From Cyanophora paradoxa (lineage: Eukaryota; Glaucocystophyceae; Cyanophorales; Cyanophoraceae), in NCBI GenBank assembly GCA_004431415.1, contig QPMI01000005.1, positions 62,001 through 126,000 on the forward strand: DNA of 64,000 bases, given 5' to 3'. Positions 55,648-64,000 of this stretch are shown one piece after another. The number at the start of each line of letters is the position of its first letter. Within the stretch, counting starts at the first letter, position 1. A program made the position numbers and the translations under genes. The notes beneath the pieces were generated by a model that saw nothing but the letters and a program-made list of their open reading frames with translations, made no database searches and was not told the DNA's origin.

Positions 55648-57876
55648 ACGCGAAGTCTCGAGGTGGGAATGTCGCTCAGCGATCGATGGAGCTAACGGCA
55701 GCGAATCCTATCGCTCTGCTGTGGTCGATCGCCGGGCCGCGTTCACCTGCTTCTGCACGTACGTGTGTACCCACAGCCAGCGCGTTGCAATATGGCCCTC
55801 CAGCCGAGCGGCTGTGGCGCTTGCATTTTGAAGTTCAACAGCCTGGCCATGGCAGCCCGGCCCGCCATTAATGTTCTCGACACTGCCCGCCACTCAGTGT
55901 GACTGCCCGCTGCAATCTGCTCCCGCTCCTCCTTAAGCCTAGTCTTGCACCCTCCCCGCCATGGCCAGCCCCCGCAGCCCGCGCGCGGCCGGCGCCGCGC
56001 CCGCCATGCATATGGCCACCCCGCCCGCTCGCGGCCGGCGCCGCGGCCGGCGCCCACCGGCGCTAGCGCTGCGCTGCAGCTCAGCGGCTGCCTGCACTAG
56101 TTCTGCAGCACTGCGGCAGTATGAGGCGCTATAAACGAATTTGATGCTCAGTAGTAGATTATCCCATGTTCCTTCTGGAAGAAAAAGCAGTTTAGTACTA
56201 TGGCAGACTCAAACTGCCAGCATTGTAGGCGCTGCAAACAGTCAGACTCACTGAGTGGAGTTCAATCCAAGGCTGGTCCAGCCTGGCTGCCAACAGTCGT
56301 GCCAGTATGTCTGGTAATTTATAAGTGGGGAACCTGTGAATCGCACGTCAATGGAAGATTTGTCCATCTCATTGATATACTCAATTCGATATGCACTTGA
56401 AGGCTGCCAGGGCTGCCTTGACTCACTGTGGTCACTGAGATGGGTTCCACAGGACGAGGAAAAGTCACTGACAGGGAGCGGGCCGTCGCGGAGATTCAGG
56501 CTCTTCCTATGTGGCGCCGTCGGGTGTCCACATAGGTTGGCTTTCCATTCTGCTGGCGCCCTGGGGGTGGTGGCCCAGGGTCCTGTACGTGGCTTCCGCT
56601 CACTCCCCACGCTAGTGGGTCCCTGACGGGCCTTGCACGTCCCATTCGGGGCCTCTGCGGCTTTGTCATACCCAGTCTTGCTGGCGTGGATGTGTCTACT
56701 GCATTTCTCTCTCTCTCACTGAGTGACGTGTGACTCTGTGACTTTTAGAAAAAACAGTGGCAGCCGCTGCTCTTGCCAGTGAGCTTGGAAGTACAAGGCA
56801 GTAAGATCTGCCACAGAGTCGAATTTTGAGGCTCAAATTGTGTATCCGGCTGTCATTTCAATGGAAAGTCCCTTTTTCTTCTCTTTTTTTCTTTCTGAAG
56901 TGTTGGACTGTTCAGTGCCGGTTCAGTTTCTGCTCGATTCTCGCAATTTGCAAACAACAGACAAACAGACTCTGAGAATATGCCACACGCTCCACAAAGA
57001 AGAAAACACAACAGAGTCATAAAACAATATATAAGCTTATATGTAATTACCAATTCAATTCTTGCCGAAACAACAAACATCAAACATCAAACATGCGCAG
57101 TACACATTCTAGTTACATGCCAATCATGATCAAGTCAATCATGCCAATCGTGATCATGATCAAGTCTTTTTTGAAGTCTCTTCCCAATCATGATCAAGTC
57201 TTTTTTGAAGTGTTCCTGAAAACTCTCAACTCGAAAAAAACTTTGATAATGAATTCGAAACACTTCTGCAGAAGCATGTTTTTGATCATGATGTCTGGGC
57301 CAAGCTTAAGCGTCTTATAACCAACATGCAAGCGTTGCCTCTCAGCCAACAGCAAACAACAATTGCAAGTACAAGCAAGTGTTTTTTGAAGATTGTTTTC
57401 TCAGAGTGTTATTGTGAATGAAAGAGTTCATTGGAATTTCAATCTAAAGATAAATCGCAAGCACGCCTTAAGCTTCCGTGCCTAATTTGCAATTGTCGCT
57501 TGTGTAATTACAATTATGATTCCGATATCATAGTATGGTCATGACCGATCATGATGTCCAGGTCAAGCTTGACCATGATGTCCAGGTCAAGCTTGACCAT
57601 GATCATGAACAAGTGTTTCCTCCCAGCCAATTGCAACAGAAAACAAGCCTTGAAGAAGCACAACGAAGTGCTTTCAAGTTTTTCAAATCAAAACATCATA
57701 TCAAACCTAATGTTCATTTGTTCATTCTTTCTACAAGTGAAGATCTTCACTTGGTAGTAGAATGTTATTCAGTCCTAGATAGAGCTTCTCCTTTCTTATG
57801 CATATAGTTATTCAAATGATGAAGGTCATTTCAAGTTTTCTGAATAATTCTGGGGGGGTGCGAGGGGACGGAGCCC
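55648..57876. other. Low-GC intergenic region upstream of the helicase
   Basis: No exon is supported. A 120-codon minus frame (56248-56610) and a 90-codon plus frame (57535-57807, with DHDVQVKL repeated) show no known features. 57120-57210 and 57535-57605 contain TGATCATGATC-based and GATGTCCAGGTCAAGCTTGA repeats. Confidence 0.5.
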
Positions 57877-58317
57877 CGGCCCCCTGCTTGTGCGGGACCC
57901 CGGTTCGAATCCGGACCGGAACTACCAAACTCGCTTCAAATCCCGGAGAAACCCCGACCTCGGGGCCCCGCAAGGGGTACCGAGCTCCTGGTCCCAACAC
58001 GGCCAAGCATAGGAGCCATCAAGCAAGCAACTAGGACCGTGCAACTGGGTACATCATGCCGAAGACTCACGACTGTGGACACACGCACCTTCAGCTGCGG
58101 CCCCATTGGAGGCTCCGGAGGATTATCTCTGAAGGGTACAATCAGCTCTGGGAGAACTGGCTCGGCAAGACCGGACACATAGTTAATTGGACTACGACGT
58201 ACCCGCTCACAGTAGTAGAGTAGCCCTCGTGCCGGTGGATGTGACAGACGGTGGGGTGGTGTGCATGTAAGGAATGACACCACAAACTTCAAAAAAAAAA
58301 CGGCCCCCTGCTTGTGC
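57877..58317 (+). mobile_element. Retroposed element with poly(A) tail and 17-bp target-site duplication
   Basis: CGGCCCCCTGCTTGTGC occurs at 57877-57893 and exactly again at 58301-58317. The 407 bases between them (57894-58300) end in ten A residues. That arrangement, insertion plus A-tail plus direct repeat, is the signature of LINE-type retrotransposition. Near its 5' end lies GGTTCGAATCC, a perfect RNA polymerase III B-box, so it may be a 5'-truncated tRNA-derived SINE or a truncated LINE 3' end. A short frame MPKTHDCGHTHLQL lies within it at about 58057. It has no known family match that I can claim. Confidence 0.75.
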
Positions 58318-59266
58318 AAATCTTGAATATATGATTCGAATATTAATTCGGCGCTCACTGATCATGAGTCCGACGGTCAGCGGCTTCTAGGGCTGCACGA
58401 GAGCTCGAGGGCTCAGCGGCTGGGCTGTGCTTCGGGGCTTCGGTGGACTCCGGGACATGCACTGGCCATGGCCATGGGGGCCGGCTGCTGCTGCAGGCTT
58501 CAATGAGTGGAACAGGAATCAACGGATCGATAGATCGATTCACGTACAATCGCAACTGAAGTACAATCGCAACGTTCCTACCATAATTACTATAAGCTGT
58601 GGGTGCACGTCGGTGGGCAGACTCTGAGAATTCGAATTCGAAAACGAAGTTGTCAAAAATTATCTGGATACCGATGTATCGACTGCCAAAATATGCACAA
58701 TACGGTGCATGAGTACCGAAGGGCGCTACCCCGAAGCTAGCTATCATTGCGATTCTGTCTGAATGAGAACTACGCTAAAACAAGGCCGCAGGGGCCATCT
58801 ACCCGTAAGTTTCACAAAACACACACGCAGAACAAACAAGTACGTATAAACTGTTGGTATCTACAAGTACATTTCAAGGAAAATCGATCCGAAACGGCGG
58901 ACAGGTGCAGCCGTGCCGCGGAAAATCACCACTGGGGCCATCTGCTCGCTCGTTCACAAGCGATCTGATATGCTCTCGAAGTCTCTCTCTAACGTGAGGA
59001 TGCGACTGCTGACACAAGAGCATAATTTATAAGTGGGAATGGGATTGCTAACGAATCGAGAGCATGCGGCTACAGTACGAAAAGCAGGCAGGCTGCAGGC
59101 ACGCCTGATCACACGCAAAAGCAACTAACCGCTGAACGAAAAGAAGAGAGCACGCGACTAACTCAACGACTAGCACTAGACAGCAATCCGAAAACAAGGA
59201 ATATGCGCTACACTGGGCAGAGAAGCCCTACCCCCCTACATTGGTACGAAACGAAGACCGGAGAAG
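58318..59266. other. Intergenic region downstream of the histidine kinase
   Basis: A 130-codon minus frame (58355-58747, MIASFGVAPFGTHAPYCAYF) is the longest open stretch, but no family or splice context supports it. The rest is low-GC and without visible exons. It would include the 3' flank of the kinase gene that ends at 59267. Confidence 0.45.
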
Positions 59267-61490
59267 TCAGGAGGCGGGGCGGCGCCACGCCGTGTGCCGC
59301 TCGATGGTGGCGATTAGGTCCTCCTTGCGGATCTGCGAACGAAGGCAGATCGAATCAGATCGGATCGAATTCAAATTCAAATTCGAACTCGGGTTGGAAT
59401 GCTTCGGGCGCACGGGCTTGAAGATGGCCTCGTCCATGCCGGCGTGGAGGCAGCGCTCGCGGCTGCCCTCCATGGAGTTGGCGGTGAGGGCGACGATGGG
59501 GGTGCGGCCGCGGATGGCGCCGGCGGCCTCGAGGGCGCGGATCTCGCGGGCGGCGGCGAGGCCGTCCTTGACGGGCATCTCGACGTCCATAAGGACGAGG
59601 TCGGCCCGCCGCCGCGCGCAGAACTCCACCGCCTCCAGCCCGTGCGCCGCCATCTAGAGAGGGAGGGGGGGGGAGCCGTTCAGAAAAAACAAAAAAAGAA
59701 AAAAAACCAAAAATTGCTCAGAAAGCCGATCAGAGAAGCTCGGACAGAGACGGGCAGGGGGGTACACACCTCGACGCGGGTGAAGCCGGCCTTGTCGAGG
59801 AGCGCGCGGCAGACCTTGCGGTTCAAGTCCACGTCGTCCGCCACCAGAATGAGCGGCTGGAAGGGCGGCGGCGGCGGCGCCGCCGCCGGGGCAGGCGCCA
59901 TCGCCGCGTCGGGCGGCGCGGAGGCCGCGCGTGGCGCCAGCGCCGGCACCGGACTGGCCCGGCGTGACACCGGCAGGTTGAGGGGACCCTCGGGGCCCCT
60001 CCTGAACGCGGCCGGCGGCTCCTCTCCCGCGCCGCCGGCGCCGCGTGGCGGAAGGCCCCGCCCCTGGTCCGAACCCGTGCCTGTGGGGCTGACCGAGCCC
60101 CCCGAGCGGTCGCTCCACGCGCCGCTCCCGACGATGCGGGCCGAGTTGCCGGCCCGCCGCTCGGAGGCTCTGGCACCCTCGATCGCCGCCGCCACCTGCA
60201 GATGCGGGAGCGGCAAGGGGGCGCCCGCGCGGAGCAGGGCGACCCGCGGGTGCTCCAAGGCCGCAGCCCCCGCCGAGCCCTGCTGGTGGTACGAGGGCCG
60301 CCGCGTCGCCAGCGTACCCAGGCCGGCGAGGCCCCCCGGTAGATCCAGCGTCGGGTCCTCGGCGGGGCCGGCGCCCGGCTGGCCAGCGGCCGGCGAGGCG
60401 GGCCGCAGAGGGGACGGGGATGCGCTGGAGGCGTTGGAGGGCCCGGCGTGCCCCGGCCGGGCGGAGAGCGGGCTGCCCCGGCGCCGCCGGGGCGACGAAG
60501 CGCTCCACGAGGCGTCTCCGTCCGAGGCGTAGCCGGGCGCCATCGCCGCCACGTCGTTCATGGAGAAGGACCGCAGCTGCGCGGCGACCAGCGGAGAGGC
60601 CCGAGCGAGCCCGACGGCCTCAAACTCCGCGGCGACGGCGGCCGCCGCCCCCGCCGCCATCGCCCGTGCCGCCATGTGCACGGGCGGCGTCTGCGCCCGC
60701 GGCCGGCCCGTGGGAGGCACCCCGGTCCTTGCCCCGACGCGCGCCTCCGCGGCTCGGGGCCGAGGCCGCCGGACCGGCCCCGCGAGGCTCTGCGCGAGCC
60801 TCGGCGGGATCTGCCGGGCTGCTGGCCGCCCCGGGGCCCGCGAGCAGCGCCGCCGCCGAGGCCACAGCCTCCCGGTCGCCCTCGTCGTCCTCCGCGTACC
60901 CCTCGGCGAGCTCCGGCGCCGGCGCGGGCCCGAGGGGCGCCGAGGGCCGCCTGCGGGCCCGCTGCTCCAGTGCCGCCTCGCCGGCGGCGAGGACGGCCGC
61001 GAGGCGGTGCAGCCGCACGGGCTTGGGCAGCGTCGCGTCCTGGAAGGCGCCGCGCTTGCCGCGCGACTGGACCGCCTGCAGCTCGCGCGCGGCGCGGCGG
61101 CGGGGCGAGACGAGCATGGCTACGAAGACCGCCGAGGAGACGCGGGGCCGCCAGGCGCGGGCCGTCGGCACGGCGAGCGACGCGTCTAGCAGCAGGACGA
61201 GCCGCTCGCCGTCGCGCAGCTTCCAGACGGCGTGCGAGACGGCCGAGGCCTCGCGCACCGCCTGGACGCTCCCGTAGGGCCGCCCGCCCAGCGAGAGGAC
61301 GAGCTCGGCGAGGACGTGCGCCACGTTCGGGTCCGGGTGGGCGATCAGGACCGAGGCGCGGGCCCCCCCGAGCGAGCCGGCCCAGGCGCGCGCGACCGCG
61401 GCGGGGGGCGCGCCCCCGGCGGCGGGACGACCGACGGGGGCGGGAAGGGCAGCGACTCGTCCAGCGCAGGCAAGCCGCAGGGCGGGGCCT

Positions 61491-61521
<31 letters not shown>

Positions 61522-63830
61522 GGGGCAGGAGGCTCGTCTTGCTGGAGACGGGGCGGGCGGGGACGGCAGAGGCGCCAGGGGCGAGGGCAGGTGCGCGGAG
61601 AAGGCGCTCTCGTCACCCCCCCGGATGAGGGCGGCCGGGGCGGGGCTGGGCTTGAGGCTGGAGAGGGGGAGGAGGAGCGGCGTCCGGCGGGCGGCGACCG
61701 GGGATGCGATGGGCGAGCCGGAGGGGGGGGAGGAGGACGGGGAGAGGGCGAGCGCGTCGCCGGTGAGGGAGGGCCGGCGGGAGCGGGGCAGGAAGGGCCC
61801 CGCGCCCTCGCCGCCGCCGCCGCCGCTGCCCTCGCCGCCGCTCCCGCGCGGTCCTGTCCCCCCATTCTCCTCGTCGTGGTCCTCCCACCAGGCGCCCGTG
61901 TGGCCGCCGGCCTCCGCGAGGGACGCGAGGGGCGGGGGCGGGCGGCGCCCGGGCGGCCGCCGCGCCTCCTCGCTGTGGGCCGGCCCGAAGGAGGGGACGC
62001 CCTCGGGGTAAGCCTCCGCGTCAAGGTCGAGCGTCATGACGAAGTAGAAGCGGGAGCCGCGGTTCAGCTCGGACTGCGCGGGGCGGCGCGGGGCGGGGTT
62101 AGCGGCGGCCAAGGTCCGAGGAGGAAGAAGAAGCGGGCGGGCCGCGTCCCTTCCAGCCTAGCCCAGCATAGACTGGCCCAGCCCGGCCCAGCCCGGCCCG
62201 GCCTAGCCGCGCCCCTTCCAGCCCCTCTGGACCTACTCCTGGCCCGGCCCGGCCCGGCCCAGCCCAGTCCGGCCCACCCCAGCCTAGTCTGGCCCCGCTG
62301 ACTGACCTGGACGCCGATGCGGCCGCCCATGAGCTTGACGAGCTTCTTGGAGACGGCGAGGCCCATGCCCGTGCCCCCGTACAGCCGCGTGATCGACGAG
62401 TCGGCCTGCGATCGACGAGTCGATCGACGAGTTTAGTGGGCGAGCGAGCGAGCCGCGGTTAGACGACCGGGACGGGCGGACCTGGACGTAGTCGGCGAAG
62501 ATGCAGCCGAGGCCCTCCTGGTCGATCCCGATACCCTGCGCGCAGGAAAGAGTCGGGAGGGAAGGAACTAAGCTGAGCTAAGCTAAGCTAAGCTGAGTTG
62601 AGCTGAGCTTGGGCTAAGCTAAGCTAAGCTACGCTAGAGCTCGAAGCTAAGCTAGGAGCTCGAAGCTAATGAGCTCCTCAGAGCTCACTCGGCTCAGAAG
62701 GGGGCGGGCGGCGCCGGCGGCGGACCGTGTCCTGGACGTCGACGCGGAGACTCTTATAATTAGGTAGTTAGGCTAAGCTATTTAAGCAGCTAAGAATCGT
62801 AAGCAATTTAATCTAATCTAATCTCACAGGCTTGAGCCGGCGAAGCGAAGCTAAGCATCTGTTAGGCACAAAGGCGAGCGAGCGGACCGTGTCCTGGACC
62901 GTGAAGCTAAGCTATCTAAGCAGCTAAGAATTCTTAGCCCAGGGCTAAGCTAAGCTTAGCTCAGTTAAGCATCTCTTAGGCCTTAGGCACGAAGGAAGCG
63001 CAAGCAGGCGGGCGAGCGGACCGTGTCCTAAGGACATCGATGCTAGGGCCGCTCGCGATTTAGATTAAGATTAAGCTAGGCTGAGCTGAGCTCGAAGCTA
63101 AGCGCCTCTAGGCCGACTCGAATCAGAGAGGGGGCGGGGGGCGTGCGGGGCGGACCGTGTCCTGGACGTCGACGCGGAACGTGAGGCGGCCGGCGAGGGC
63201 CCGCAGCGCCGTCACGTGGACGACCACCGAGCCGCGCTGCGTGAACTTGACCCCGTTGAACGCGAAGTTCGTCCTAAGGGGCGAGGGCGAGAGGCGCGGC
63301 GATCGAGTGAGAGGGACGGGGCAGCGCAGGGGGAGGGGCGGCGCGCGGGCGGGCAGGCGATTATCGTGTCGTTGATTGTAAATAAACGTCATTTTAAGCC
63401 AGTTTCATGCGGGCGGACGCACAGGATCTGCTTGAGGCGGTGTGGGTCCCCGCGCAGGGCCGTCGGCATGGTGAGGGGCACCCGGCACGCGATCTCGATC
63501 GACTTGGCGAACGCCGTCGGAGCCACGACCTGCCGTGCGTAGCCCCGCCGTGTGAGGGGCGGGGCGTGGCGAAGGCACCGACGGCAGGCGACAGCAGCGT
63601 TTAGCTAGGCTAGGCTAGGCGAGGTTAGCTTAAGAGAGGGCCGGCGGTGGGCGGGCAGGGGACGTCAAGCTAAGCTCGAGAGGAAGCCAGAAGAGGCCCG
63701 AGCTATAAATAGCTGCAGGGGAGGGGGGTACGGGGCACCTCGAGGACCTCCTCGATGCAGTCGCGGAGGTCGAAGGGGATGGACTCGAGGACGACCTTCC
63801 CCGCCTCGATCTTGTGCAGGTCCAGCAGGT
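59267..63830 (-). CDS. Hybrid histidine kinase, 3' part (5' end beyond the window)
   Basis: Exons on the minus strand: 63739-63830 ([12 protein letters not shown], end of the dimerisation helices), 63423-63539 ([10 protein letters not shown]), 63156-63273 ([14 protein letters not shown], the ATPase N-box), 62482-62535 ([19 protein letters not shown]1), 62307-62405 ([14 protein letters not shown]2), a large exon from 62073 with a proline-rich linker and a receiver-like domain ([14 protein letters not shown]), 59770-about 60720 (linker, [13 protein letters not shown]), 59414-59653 ([13 protein letters not shown] with the phosphoacceptor Asp, [14 protein letters not shown]) and 59267-59332 ([12 protein letters not shown] to TGA). 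Histidine-to-aspartate relay signalling is expected. The PAS and H-box exons should lie past 64000. One C fewer than the sister copy in a run at about 61410 shifts the frame before the first receiver. Confidence 0.8.
62721..63156 (-). repeat. Intronic copies of an exon end in the kinase gene
   Basis: The plus-strand word CGGACCGTGTCCTGGACGTC, which spans the donor and last codons of the N-box exon at 63151, recurs at 62721, and shorter forms lie at 62883 (CGGACCGTGTCCTGGA) and 63017 (CGGACCGTGTCCT). Each copy is surrounded by TAAGCTAAGC-like sequence, so exon end and intron were copied in tandem. Confidence 0.75.
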
Positions 63831-64000
63831 CTGGGGGGGGGAGGGGGGGGAGGGAGGAGGGTCAGGTGAGGCTCAGGTGGGGCCCGCGGTCAGAGGGCTG
63901 GGAGGGCTCTAGCTAGCCCAGCTAGTGCTTTCGACGGCTAGGTGCGTCTCGGTAGCGCTGGGGCGCGCAGCTATTGCTTCAGGCAGATAGGGAGGGGAAA

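Noticed and set aside
57840-57930. Possible tRNA gene around GGTTCGAATCC
   Set aside because: The T-loop motif is perfect, but no matching acceptor stem, D-arm or anticodon arm is found upstream, and the target-site duplication ends just before it. It is kept only as a B-box in the retroposed element.
60448-62301. 617-codon plus-strand frame opposite the kinase
   Set aside because: It is antisense to recognisable receiver and ATPase exons. Its Arg/Pro/Gly composition is that of a shadow frame in GC-rich coding DNA.

Overview
The window is nuclear DNA of a GC-rich, intron-dense eukaryote, most likely a unicellular alga or other protist. Genes are broken into many short exons joined at GT-AG and fairly often GC-AG introns of about 40-150 bases. 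A PAS-containing hybrid histidine kinase also points to a protist. I cannot name the species. The sequence alternates between very GC-rich gene blocks (1-15 kb, 38-44 kb, 47-55.6 kb, 59-64 kb) and lower-GC stretches full of short self-complementary words such as TGATCA, TTCGAA, GCATGC and CAATTG (15-37 kb, 44-46.8 kb, 55.7-59 kb).

Layout. 0.6-6.3 kb (+): one gene for a beta-strand-rich head, a long coiled coil and ten to eleven copies of a 29-residue module, each on its own 87-base phase-0 exon. 8.5-9.3 kb (-): a small gene with a FNPNVPNSP repeat. 9.6-14.7 kb (+): a damaged histidine-kinase copy that runs into scrambled exons copied from the coiled-coil gene at 38.5 kb. 15.2-25.1 kb (-): about twelve tandem modules of a cysteine-rich protein. 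Their splice phases agree so well that I read them as one giant multidomain gene. 25-38 kb: mostly non-coding, with a proline-rich ORF and a 40-bp min satellite. 38.5-46.9 kb (+): a Glu/Arg-rich coiled-coil gene of about 17 exons, whose one giant intron holds a second cysteine-rich gene on the opposite strand. 46.96-55.65 kb (-): a RecB-like nuclease fused to an SF1 (DNA2/UPF1-type) helicase. 57.9-58.3 kb: a retroposed element with a poly(A) tail and a 17-bp target-site duplication. 59.3-63.8 kb (-): a near-complete hybrid histidine kinase, the inverted sister of the 9.6-kb copy.

The common theme is duplication of exon-intron units: the 29-residue exon array, the 106-residue cysteine-rich module, the inverted kinase pair, the copied coiled-coil exons, and repeated exon tails inside introns. 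The most novel candidate is the 12-module cysteine-rich gene with its nested relative at 45 kb. All splice models are my own reading by frame, phase and splice-site motif; none is confirmed by transcript data.
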